Below, piece by piece: positions 33,643-44,600 of a stretch of DNA of 46,214 nt (its first letter is position 1; each line of letters opens with the position of its first letter). Origin of the DNA: Acanthaster planci. Its lineage: Eukaryota > Echinodermata > Asteroidea > Valvatida > Acanthasteridae. A program made the position numbers and the translations under genes. The stretch is from assembly GCF_001949145.1 (NCBI RefSeq), contig NW_019091450.1, forward strand, positions 1,846,802 through 1,893,015, written 5' to 3'. Under the pieces are notes generated by a model. It was given only the letters and a program-made list of their open reading frames with translations. It had not been told where the DNA came from and did no database searches.

Positions 33643-36600
33643 GTATCTATGTCAGACACTTCAGAGGATGTTCAAGTGTGGACAAGATGACGCCGCCTTT
33701 CCCTCTGGTTCCACAATGTGGAATAGAGCAAATGAGTGATCCTCAAAGTCCAAAGTTTGGTACTGGAATAGCTTTGACAGTATTAAGGTTTCCTCCTGAA
33801 ATGACAGTACAGGTTTGCTGCTAAAGGTGTAAATTTGCCTTAACAGAAAAATTAAAAAAAAGCACCAAAGTGTACTGAAGATGGCCATATAAATATTGAA
33901 ATTAATCCTAACCCCCAAGGGTGTATGTAAAATCATATATAAATTGGAGGATTTGGGACTTAGGGCTACGGTTAAGCAAAGACACAACTTTCAAGTGCTT
34001 GTTCAAGTATTAAAAATATATATGGACTGCTAGTTTGAATACATTTTTCCCCTGGTTACAGGTGAGAACACTGAAAGCCAAGATGGAATTTGTGACTGGA
34101 ATCCCAAGCCATCTCCAGAGACTGACCTACTTGGATGGAGGTGAGTTTCATTGCTGCAAGGATTTATGTCATATGGGGATTGGCACTGCAAGATATGATT
34201 CAATAAGCCTTTTACGAGTTAAATTTGAATAAAATCTGATACACTGAGTTATCTGATTGCACATAAACATAACAATTTGAATTCCTCAGACTAAAGACAC
34301 TGTTGCTATACCTTGTGATTCGGGGCAAGCTTTTGCTTAGCGACCACCATCTCTGGAATGGACTGGTTCCTTTGTGCCCTTCTTATCCATTGAAAACACT
34401 GTATTGGTGCAAGGCGTCTCTTATGTAACTAAGCAAAAGCTTGCCCCAAAGAGGTATAGCAATGATTAGTATGGAGAATTCAAATTGATATGCTCACATA
34501 AATTTAAAGAACTCAGTGTACCAGATTTTATTCAAATTTAACAGGCAAAAGGCTTATTCTCTTTGGTATGTAAGACCAAATGTACATGTATAATCTAAAC
34601 GTGTACACATCTAAGGCAAGTCGACAATTTAAGACTTGAAACTTTGCATGGTGGGAGCTAGAGTGTACACCATTGTGCTGGTTCTGGGGAGAACCGCTGA
34701 GTGGGAACTTGATGTCTCGACCTCGATGCTCTGGTCGTTGAGTTTCCGCTCATCTGTTCTTCTCAGAACCACCACACCTCTAGAAGAGATCGATTCCACG
34801 TGGTGTACCTGCAAAGTTTTCTCAGTCGGCAGTTTATTCTGTAGGTTTTTTGCAAAATTGTACAGACCAAAAGTACATTATTTGTCCCCTAAATTTTCAA
34901 TTCACATCTTATGGGTGAATCACATTAATGTCCTGCTGATTTTACTACGGTAACTGTTTTCCACCCCAACCCTCAGATGTACAAATGTGACTCAATGTAA
35001 CAGAATGAGTTGCAGGTTGCCAGAGCCACTTCCGAGTTAAAGGCTTTTAACGGAAACTTAAATCAGTAGGACCCTCCAACATTTGTCACCTGGTTTTCTT
35101 CAGTTTTCACTCGTACTCAAACTGAGTGATACATGTGTAACCTGGAAAAATGGCACAGTGCTAGAAAAATCAAGAACTCTGAACTAAAGATAAACATTTT
35201 TAAGGGGAACTACTTCCATGTAAAAACATGTATTTAATAAAACTCATTTCTGGCTCTTCCACACATGCACATCCGAAAAAAATTCCAGTTTAATTCTGTG
35301 TAATAACATTTAAAAAAATCTTAGAAAGTTGCCCTGAAAATTATTTTATGGGATCCAGTCACAAGTAGAAGATTTGTGAAGGTTCCTCACAGAAATGGTC
35401 TGGGAAGGTAGGAGTCATAGAGTAGAATTCCTTGATGTGTTTGTTTTTCTTCTTTCTTTCCTTTTGTTTATTTGTTTGTTTGTTTATTTATTCATTTGTT
35501 TAGCTGACATGATGGATGACAGTGACATCAAACATCACGACATTGTTCCTGGGGCGACCATTAACCTGGATGTTTGGTACACATGGAAGACCCTCATACA
35601 AGCAGCTGCGGATGGAGACATCGGCAGGGTCAGTCCCAACCAATTTTGTGCCTCCCACCCTTGCAAACCCACCACAAAGTCCTCCGGTCAAGGGCCAAGT
35701 CACAGGCTATTGAAACAAACTGTGACGAAAGTGTCCATCTGTCATTGTTCACTGCGCTCATGAAGGGACTTGTGAAAGGACTTTCAGGTGCACTGATGTT
35801 TGTTGGTACATTGAGTACCAGTGTCAGCTCTTTCTCTCTTGGTGCTTTTTTGATGTACTGCTGGAACGCCGAGGATGAAGTGGTCCATGATACAGAATTA
35901 ATAAGCCCAAATGTCACATGTGCCCACTTTCTATTCTCTTTGATGAGTGATTCTGTTTTGTAGTCACGTCAATGACAGTTCAGTCCCTTTGTACGTCCTA
36001 CCGTAAGACCAGTCTTTAGTAACAGGGCAAACAGTGACAAAGAAATGCTTTTGTTAGAGTTCATTTGAACACTTCATGACTTGGCTGAAGACTGAATGAC
36101 TTGTGATGGACTTGAAGGGACTTGTGATGGATTCAACTGCAACGCTTTTTGCCAATTGTTTGCCGTTTAAAAAATTTCACTGATACGGAAATGTTGTACC
36201 CTTCTGTTGGCGTTGGCAAGTAGGTAGTAGTGCTTACATATTTATTATCTTAAGGAAGGTTTGTCTGAAATTGTTTTATAAAGCAAAACATCTTCTACCC
36301 CTTCAAACATCTACCATTTCTTAGTTAGCTAAAATGTGCTTTTTTTCCTGCTACAGCTACTCAAGCTTGGGGTGAGCAAGGATAGTGACTACACCACACC
36401 CAGCTCTCAGGAGATGAACGAACGCTCCAAGGCGGCTTGGCTTGCTGAGAGGGCATTTGTTGCCCTGTGCATTACAGCACATAGGGGCCATGTTGCCATC
36501 GTGCAGAAGCTCATCGATGGGGGTACAGTTTGGATATTCTGCAAGATTTGTGGAGAATGGTTGTCTATATTTAGCAGTTGCCCGCTGTGTAATAGTACTG

Positions 36601-38025
36601 CTACTCAAGGCACTATGACACAAGGCACTATGACACAAGGCACTATGACACGAGGCACTATGACACGAGGCACTGTGACACAAGGCACTATGACACAAGG
36701 CACTATGACACAAGGTACTATGACACAAGGTACTATGACACGAGGCACTATGACACAAGGTACTATGACACGAGGCACTATGACACAAGGCACTATGACA
36801 CGAGGTACTATGATACGAGGCACTATGACATGAGGTACTATGACACAAGGCACTATGTCTCGAGGTATAATGACACAAGGCACTATGACAGTTGACAGAA
36901 GTTCTTTGTAGTGGCTGCACTGTGTGCGGGGAGCTGGAATTGTTAGACTGTCTTTTGTCCGGATTGAAGATTTGGAAGTGTTTAAAGTGTCGGCGTTAAT
37001 TAAATATAAAATAGTGGTACCGGTTGTCTATTGACATTTTCTCAAATGCAAATCGTGACCAGTTGGCCAGTATTTTGTCGACAGTAAACTTGAAAAATGG
37101 CCTCTACATAACAACCTCTTGGTGGCGCTCTGTATTGTGAATTGCCTAGTATCAGCCCACATTTGCTCTGTGCCATCACAGGTACCCATTTGTACTGCGA
37201 AGTGCGGAGAGACAACTTTGGGTAATATGGGTAATTTGACTTACCCAGCATTTAACCAGCCGCTGCATTCAAACCTAAATGCCATGATTTGGGAGTTCAC
37301 AAACCGTAACCTGGCCACTCACCCATTCAGGGCCCTGCAGCCTTACTGTAACTTTGGCACACGTGTTCATTCTGCTGGATTGACTTATTTGGTTGTGGTA
37401 GGCCACACACCAATGATGACAGCTCCTCTTCTGGTGTCATTTTCCAGGGGCCAATGTGCACGACAAGACCCCGAATGGCCGGACCGCCCTCCACATCACC
37501 GCAGCCCAGGGCAAGAACAATGCGGTGGAGGTGCTCCTGAATAACGGCGCCACCATTGAAGACCCAGACAACGACGGAAAGAACCCACTGGTGCTGGCTG
37601 GCCTGTGGGGCCACAAGTCGTGTGAGCGGCAGATCTTCCTCTTCCAGTGGCAGCAGCGGGCCGCCAAGCAGAAGCCCCTGGCCGACGACGGGCAGCTGAT
37701 GGCCCACCAGATGTATGACTCTAAGCTCAAGACCTGGCTGACTGGCGAGCAGGCCCAGCTGTACTATGCCCAGATCCTACCCCCTGGGGAGTACTCAGGG
37801 ACCGGGATAGCGGCCCCAAGGAGGGCTAGAAGACCCAGCTCGGCACCCTCGGAGCGCACGGAGGCGAGCGAGAGAGACCAGAAAATAATGGAAGGAAATA
37901 AAGGAACTCAGGTATCCCTGGGAACTGAGTCATTACGAGCCTTGAGATCGACAGAGACGAAGAAGCCAGGCAAAGGACGATATTCCAGGTATTGTGTTAT
38001 ATTGTGTAAATGTAGATATGATTAG
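33523..38025 (+). CDS. ANKRD60: ANKRD60-like protein: ubiquitin-like domain plus ankyrin repeats (five exons)
   Basis: Exons 33523-33642, 34062-34140, 35504-35628, 36357-36522 and 37448 to 37988 or 38025 join in frame. If the last exon is read to the TAG ending at 38025 the protein has 355 residues, close to my recollection of about 345 for vertebrate ANKRD60. Residues about 15-105 look ubiquitin-like (KYFDLKVKLF, TSETFPVRD, GIPSHLQRLTYLDG, DIVPGATINLDVW). Ankyrin-type repeats follow: TLIQAAADGDIGRLLKLGV, ALCITAHRGHVAIVQKLIDG, and NGRTALHITAAQGKNNAVEV with LLNNGA. The C-terminal segment (KTWLTGEQAQLYYAQILPPG) is followed by a basic, Ser-rich tail. Alternatively a donor at 37988 could splice to the acceptor before 38505, giving Ser-Ala-Arg-Thr-Lys then stop. 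The exact function of the family is not known to me; it is probably a protein-interaction scaffold. The symbol rests on domain order and is moderately sure. Confidence 0.82.
34062..34140 (+). CDS. ANKRD60: ANKRD60-like second coding exon (ubiquitin-like fold)
   Basis: Seventy-nine bases after TTACAG encoding VRTLKAKMEFVTGIPSHLQR then LTYLDG plus one base. The pattern (helix, then IP-x-x-x-QRL-x-Y) is typical of a ubiquitin-like domain. Donor GTGAGT; phase 1. Confidence 0.85.
34202..34558. mobile_element. Long fold-back element in ANKRD60-like intron (357 bp)
   Basis: Arms of about 140 bases. The left reads AATAAGCCTTTTACGAGTTA then AATTTGAATAAAATCTGATA and, near the centre, GGGGCAAGCTTTTGCTTAG; each is found as its complement on the right in reverse order (CTAAGCAAAAGCTTGCCCC, TTTATTCAAATTTAACAGG, AAAAGGCTTATT). 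Confidence 0.9.
34640..34815. repeat. Palindromic dispersed repeat, copy 1
   Basis: Contains GGTTCTGGGGAGAACC, CTGAGTGGGAACT, GTCTCGACCTCGATGCTCTG and GTCGTTGAGTTTCCGCTCA then AGAACCACCACACCTCTAG and CACGTGGTGTAC. The same order of blocks is found at 44318-44662, where it is interrupted by another element. Confidence 0.65.
35504..35628 (+). CDS. ANKRD60: ANKRD60-like third coding exon
   Basis: 125 bases encoding ADMMDDSDIKHHDIVPGATI, then NLDVWYTWKTLIQAAADGDI and GR. It finishes the ubiquitin-like fold and begins the ankyrin repeats. The acceptor follows a TTTG-rich tract (35462-35500). Donor GTCAGT; ends in phase 0. Confidence 0.85.
36357..36522 (+). CDS. ANKRD60: ANKRD60-like fourth coding exon (ankyrin)
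   Basis: 166 bases after CTACAG encoding LLKLGVSKDSDYTTPSSQEM then NERSKAAWLAERAFVALCIT and AHRGHVAIVQKLIDG. It carries an ankyrin helix pair. Donor GTACAG; phase 1. The frame stays open into the intron and through the 15-base minisatellite, so intron retention would add a TMTQG/TMTRG repeat tail. Confidence 0.88.
36599..36888 (+). repeat. 15-bp minisatellite in ANKRD60-like intron
   Basis: About nineteen units of ACAAGGCACTATGAC with variants (ACGAGG, GTACTA, TGATAC). The unit is a multiple of three, so several frames stay open: TMTQG/TMTRG on the plus strand and Val-Ile-Val-Pro or Ser-Cys-His-rich repeats on the minus strand. Confidence 0.97.
37448..38025 (+). CDS. ANKRD60: ANKRD60-like last coding exon
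   Basis: Begins after TTTCCAG with GGGCCAAT (…G-A-N-V-H-D-K-T-P-N-G-R-T-A-L-H…), a canonical ankyrin repeat, and continues through LLNNGATIEDPDNDGKNPL, FQWQQRAAKQKPLADDG and LYYAQILPPGEYSGTG to a basic tail. GC content is clearly higher than the flanking introns. The frame ends at TAG 38023-38025; a good donor (CAG then GTATTG) at 37988 offers a spliced alternative. Confidence 0.88.
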
Positions 38026-38504
38026 GTCTCTTGCAAATCTATTAGCTCATGCTTTAGTGTGGCTTCAGAACAGGTTTTTGTCATGACATCATAGCAAAAA
38101 CAGCATTATACCATTAGCATGCGGTGGTCTTACGAGTACACTCACATTTGGGTAAAATTTGCATATTATAAAATTGGATTTACTACTCCCTTTAGAACTT
38201 CAGGTCTTTTTATTTATGGGACTTCAGACATGACATTGAATATTTTATTTACAAGTGTCTGAAAAGCATGCCTCCATGTACCGTCAGTACTAGTGGATGT
38301 AAAGTGATAACCTTGTACGTGTGGAGGTAAGAGTTCCACATACAGACATCATTGAATTTTCCTTATTGCAGTTATGCATCAATGCTAAGACGTAGCATTG
38401 TGTTATCTAACTTTATTTCTTCAAGCCAGGGTCGTAACAATCCGTTGCTAGTTAGTTTCTGCCAAGATTTTGCTGTTTTTGACACCTTTTTCTTTGTTGC
38501 TTAG
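38026..38504 (+). other. Gap between ANKRD60-like stop and first visible cadherin exon
   Basis: 479 bases with no coding signal that could supply the signal peptide or the earlier cadherin exons. No clear AATAAA for the upstream gene either. It ends in the acceptor of exon A. Confidence 0.6.
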
Positions 38505-38674
38505 TGCCAGAACCAAATGAAGAAGCAGCACAGACCTTTGATGTTCATTCTGACAGAGCTCTGTTGACTCTGGCGACGGAACTTGATTACGAAGTAGCAA
38601 TGTCGTACCTACTTCAAATTAACGTAATTGATGTTAATGCAAGCCCACAACATGAAGGCACACTCACAGTGAAG
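38505..38674 (+). CDS. Modular protein exon A (end of cadherin repeat)
   Basis: After acceptor TTGCTTAG the frame PEPNEEAAQTFDVHSDRALL then TLATELDYEVAMSYLLQINV fits the LDxE-x(n)-Y-x-L-x-V-x-A-x-D pattern of a cadherin repeat. It ends TLTVK with donor GTGAGA in phase 0. It needs an upstream exon ending in phase 1, which is not found nearby. Confidence 0.85.
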
Positions 38675-41600
38675 GTGAGATTTCTCATTGAAGGGTTTTG
38701 TGTTGGTCTTGTGATGGTATTGTGTTGGTCATGTGATGGTCTTGTGATAGTCTTGTGATAGTCTTGCGATGGTCTTGTGATGGTCTTGTGTTGGTCTTGT
38801 GATGGTCTTGTGATGGTCTTGTGTTGGTCTTGTGATGGTTTTGTGATAGTCTTGCAATGGTCTTGTGATGGTCTTGTGATGGTCTTGAGATGGTCTTCCA
38901 ATGGTCTTGTGTTGGTCTTGTGATGGTCTTGTGTTGGTCTTGTGTTGGTCTTGTGATAGTCTTGAGAGGTCTCAACTTCAACTCTGTTCACAATTAGAAG
39001 ACTTTGTGTTGATTTTGCTTTCTCTGTACAGATAACATTAAATGATGTGAACGATAACTGCCCTGTAGTCTCCAACAACAGCCTAGCATTCTTCCCATTA
39101 CCTGTACTCCAGCAAGATCCTTTGACTGAGGTGATTGCAACAGACGCAGACAGTGGAGTCAATAGTCAGATCACCTACCATACTTCAGACATCACTCAGA
39201 TGTGAGTTATAGAGACTCTAATGCCCACATCCATGAAGCTGTTATGAAGAAAGTTCTGCTCACCAATTCTACTTTCTGAGACTATCTGCTCTGAGCGGAA
39301 CAAAAGAGGGCTTGGTTTTTCTTAGTACTCACTGCATAGGCGCGCATTTATAATGGAATCAATGGCGCGTTTGACGGGGAGCGTGCTGAGTTTGCCTAAC
39401 GAATTTATTCCTTAATGTATGGTCTGCGTACACGCAGAACGCGTGCAAGAACCCGCTATGAAACTTACAACCACCTGTCTTTCTTTTGCTGCTTGGGGAT
39501 GTACTTCAACTCAGGGCAAATAACCAATAGAGTCAATTTATTACCAACTGACATGTATACATTGTGTAATTTTTGGCAGAAAACAATTTCTGCTTCATGT
39601 TTAGTGTTTTTGTCTGTTATCGCCTCCAAGTGGAACATGAGAGGGCATGTTCTTTTGGTACTCACTGCATATGCCCTTCATTTGTGGTGTTTTGTCGCCA
39701 TATGTTACAACCAGTTAATTACGAAATCCAGATCCAGTAACCTTGTTTTCATGACATTGTTTTCTTTTCTTTTTTTGCAGTCCGATTGTCAATGACACAT
39801 TCTCAACACTTCAGTTGACAGTCACTGCAGTTGATGGTGGTACACCTGTACGTGGTACAATTGTCAACATAACCGTGATGATAAGCAACACTTGTCTTTA
39901 TGATGCAACCAATGAGCCTGTAGATGTCAACGTTTACATTGATGTTCCATCTGGTGGTCTGTACCTGAGGGTTCCCAGGTACTACGTGTATGTTTATGGT
40001 AAGTCAGTTATCATCAGAAAGTTTTAGTGCAATTTTTATTCATTATCTCACAACTTGTTACGTTTTGATGAGATTACAAAGATGAACAAAGAAATTGACT
40101 GGAGTGGGATTTGTACCTGCGGCCTCCGGAATACCGCACCAGTGCTCTACCAACTGAGCTATCCAGCCCTATGTTGGTGGCTGTTCCCATTTGTCAATAT
40201 CTGTGTTTTGGGGAGCTAGCCAGAAGTCGTTAAACCTGAAACACCATATGACCAGGGATCACGCCCCAGTTACAGGATACAACGTGGGAAGGGGTGAACA
40301 GGGATCACTTGAAGAGGATACGGCTTATTTTAATCATGTTTGAAAAGTTCAGGCATTGGACAGCCAAGTTGTAAGGGGAGAGAATACCCCTATCTGAGCC
40401 AGGAGGTGGCTCAAACAACCCTGGCTCAGGTAAGGTTAAAACCCTTGAAATAACCTCTACATCACTGCTTTGCCTGAGATTGCTTGCTGTTTTCCTGGAA
40501 AAGATTCAAGTCCAAGTATTTTGTCTCTCGGATATTTCATTTGATTGACTTTTCTCTTTGTTTAGCGTGTAGAGATGCCCTTGGCATACAGACAGGTGTC
40601 ATTCAAGACAGCATGATGTCAGCGTCATCTTTTAACGACTATGCACACACAGCAAACAGAGCACGGCTGCATGCCAATGCCAGCGCAGATGGTGAAATTG
40701 GATCAGGTAAGGTTTGACTTTCTTTGTAAAGAACAAGGGTCTCATCAGGAGGAGTTTGAAAAATGTTCCCTCTGATCTAAATCAGGACTGTCCGAGCCCA
40801 GTTTTTTGTTAAAACTTCTGCAAAATATTCCTCCATCTTGCCAAATACATTTAATTGGTTTTTGGAGGTTTGCTTGTAAACACTTGTTACTCTACTCTGT
40901 GTTTGTTTGTTTGTTTGTTGGGTTATTTGTTTGTTTGTTTTTGTTAGGTTGGATAGCAAAGACTGCCGACTCCAATCAGTGGTTACAAATTGACACCGAG
41001 ACAATCACCATCTTCTCTGGGGTCAAAACTCAAGGTGTTGGAGACGTAGAAGCCTGGATTAAGACGTACTATGTGGAGTATTCTAATGATAGTAACACAT
41101 GGCACCGGATATTGGATGAAGATGGCAGTGATCAGGTATGAAAAGTATTCATTATAAGATTTGTAAGATTGCATTAGAAATATGGTTTAGGATCTGCTAT
41201 GTTGAATACTTCAATGATAGTAGTACATGGCACAGGATATTGGATGAAGATGGCAAAGATCGGGTGCAACGGAGTCAAAATGATCCAATCTTCGGTATAG
41301 AATCTTCCAGTGATAGAAGTGCAGGGTAGCGGGTATTTGATAGCCCTGCTAATGGTGGGAAGTATATTCCAGTCAGCAGCATATAACGATAAATTATGAC
41401 AGTGATGATATTATAGCAGTGACAGTAACATCACTAGGACCTGTTGTTCAGGTTACCTCATTAGAGCAACATGTAGCATGGTCAATAGTGTATGACTGAG
41501 GGAGGTGCAGTGAGCAATATATTTGGATCAGTATGACAGTGGCGATAATATTGCAGTGACAATAACATCACTGGGACCTGTCGTTCAGGTTATCTCATTA

Positions 41601-44600
41601 GAACTAGCATGACCAATGGTGTATGATGGAGGTGCAGTGTGCAATATATTTGGATCCATATAACAGTGACGATAATATAGCAGTGATGAATATATAACTG
41701 TGGTAATAATTTTAATGGGACCTGTTGTTCATCAATGCTAGCGTGATTAGCGTAGGATAGAGGAAAATACCATGACCAAGCTGTTTGCAGTAACGACTCA
41801 CTTGAAGTAAGACAACTTGTGTGACATTATCTCGTTTGCTGTCTAGCTCTTCACTGGTAACACTGACCAAGATACCGTTGTCGTGGTTTACTTTGATGAA
41901 GTCTATGCCCGCTATATCCGCATCCTACCTCAATCCTGGCATAATCAGGTTGGTCTGAGGGTAGAGATTGTTGGTTGTACAACAGAAAGACGGCTGCGAC
42001 GTAAGTCACTTTTGTTTGCCATGTGCATGATATGTACTGCTGTGGCCACATCATTCTCTAAATGACTTTATTTTAAAGTGTAGATGTCAGTCACAGGTGT
42101 TAAAAACTTCTCTGAATGCAGTTGTAATTAAGTGCAAAAGAACAGCACAGAAGAACGTAACATTACCCAGGTACTAGAGAACATCCTCTGTATGAATTAT
42201 TAACATTTCCATTGCCCTGAAAGGAACCTAACGCCACCATTAACAAATTGAATCGTATTTAACCCTAAGAGTCCTCAATCCTTCACCTGTTGGAGGACTG
42301 AGGACTGTTAGGGTTAATTTAAGCTAATCTGTGCATGGCATTTCTTACAAGACAGCAAGAGAAGGCGACACACTCCTTCAGTGTTTGGAACTCTGCCCCC
42401 AAGCAATTCTCCTGACTACCAAGCCACCTAACTCCTTCATATCTCCATAGGCTTAACCCAGTTGGGACACTGTTTCACCATTAATGCCTAAGTCCAATAG
42501 ATCGATTCAGTAAGCCCCACTCACTGGGCACATGGACGCTTGCCTGTGTGTGTTCTTTTTCAGTGCCACTCTTCATGTTCCAGTGGCACGCATCATACAC
42601 CTGTGCACGTATGTTGGACTTCCTGCACGTCTTAAATGAGATTAGTCAGAAGACAGTGAAGTGGGGCTTAATGGATCGGTCTATTGTAAGTTAACCTGCA
42701 TTGTGGTCGTAAAAACAGAAAGTAAAGGGGGTACATCTCTAGTTGTTTTCCCATAGCTCCGCCCCTAAGTCAATCCACTATAATCCCATGCATGCCTGAC
42801 CCACTTATTCCATTGCATGTCTTCATAGACTTAACCCAATGTGAGCGTTGTCTGACCACCAACTACTGCATAGGGGATGGATTACAGCGTCCTTGTGGCC
42901 GTTGTGACCCTCCGTCTGACTCATGTGACCGGTCACCTTCAGAACACTCCTTTGGTCACGCCTTTGAATGTGTGCCTTGCCCCATAGGTTGGGTAGGTAT
43001 ATGGAATTCAAGTCTCGAACAAACAAGGCCCACAAGCTAGGGTTGAGTCTGCAGTCTCCACAAGACTATAATTCCCGACCTTGACCAAGAGAGGGCACAA
43101 TTTTCTCAGGGACTGAGAGGCTCCTTTGGTAGTAACTACGTATCGCTGGTTCACAAACAACTGTGAAACACGAATATTGCAGTCACATCACAACCAACAA
43201 ATTGAACACTCCCAACAAATATGGCTCTTTCAACCAATGAGGGGGTGCTTCTGCTCAGAGTGGTTGTCAGTTGTATGGTGATTACATATCGATTATAAAT
43301 ATACAAATGTGTTGCTGAATTGATAGTGTAACAAAACCACTGTAAATTATTGAAGTATTGAAGTGAATATATGGGAATTGTTGAAAAGGTTAAAGGTTGA
43401 GTTTTGTGTGGGTTTTTGGTGCATCAATCTGACGTTTGAAACTATAAAATGAAACATTCATTTGATCATGACAGTCGTCAATAGGAAAATACTGAATATT
43501 GATTCCATCCCCACTAACTAGGTGAAGTTTGTTTGGCTTAAGATTACTTTGGATTAAAAAACATTGATGTCCGTTTGTCAAAATTCCTCTTATTTATGTT
43601 CCTGTAGCTGTGTGAAGATGGTTACGCTACTCCATGTCCCAAATACCATCATGGTCGCTGCAATGAAACAGTAAGTACACATAGCTACATAATCCATGCA
43701 GACTGTGAAATCAACAACAATCTTGTGCCTAAATTTCTTTTATTTCAATTTCTTGAAATTTCTCTATTTTGAATTTTAAGACATAACAAACAAAGGTCGT
43801 TCAGGGGCTGTCTAGGAAATACAAAAGCTAACAATGGTCATCAAAAGATGTATATAAACCAGACCCTGCTTTTAAGCCAGAAGTTTGAAATGTTTAGATT
43901 CAGAAAACAAGAAAAAAAAGTCTTGTTTCTTTTCATCTTTGTGTAGTATTGTCCAGGGACATGTACTCTGTGTGATCCAGGCACGGCATGTTTCAGTGGC
44001 ATACAATCCATCTGTCCTCAGGGATTCTACTCAAAAGGATCTGATTCAGGTAAAACTCTTGGCAGTAGAGGTCTGACAAACTTTAAGCTTGGATACAGTC
44101 TTTTTACAGGTATGAATATGGCCTGAATGTAAAGTTTAAAGACCTGTTAAAGGTGTGGGCAAAGTTTTTATCACATTTTGAATTGTTAAAAGTATAATTA
44201 GAGGGAAGGTGCCATTTCAGGTGGGGAGTTCTCACGTCATTGGTAAAGAAACTACACCTTGTAAAAAGAGAGTGCAGTAACACCATGTAGATAAATATTT
44301 TTGTGGAAGGGGTATGATTCTGATAAGAGCTGGTGAGTGTGTGCTCGACGTTTCGACCAGTGTGCAGTGGCGTAGCCATGGGGGGCCTGGGGGAGCACTT
44401 GCCTCTCCTACCAATTCCTGGTGACCCCCCCCTTGAAAAACGGCAGAGGAATGATATTGAACAAGGCTAACAAAAACTTGGCCCAAAAACCACACCACTG
44501 AAAGCTGGTGCCCCCCCATAAGATGCTGGTGCCTCTTTGTGCCCCCACCAGTAAAATTCTAGCTATGCCACTGGGCCCTGGTCGTCCTCAGGAGGGGATC

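Noticed and set aside
35395-35963. Other open frames overlapping the third ANKRD60-like exon
   Set aside because: They are shadows in other frames or strands; the spliced ankyrin frame explains the exon.
36599-36888. CRISPR-like array
   Set aside because: Units are contiguous without spacers and the genome is eukaryotic; it is a minisatellite.
36357-36920. Long minus-strand frame of 187 codons with Ser-Ala-Leu-Cys-His-Ser repeats
   Set aside because: It lies across the 15-bp minisatellite and antisense to a true ankyrin exon; the unit length of 15 keeps all frames open.
38614-39162. Minus-strand frame of 182 codons with HKTNTRPSQD repeats
   Set aside because: Translation of the 11-bp minisatellite antisense to cadherin exons.
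40097-40168. Functional tRNA gene on the minus strand
   Set aside because: Acceptor and D stems pair, but the anticodon arm does not give a normal seven-base loop, and the B box has an A for T change; a SINE-type tail follows.
42440-42470. Alternative acceptor with a sequence resembling the start of exon G (CTTAACCCAGTTGGG)
   Set aside because: Similarity stops after about 12 bases and the frame has no cysteine pattern.
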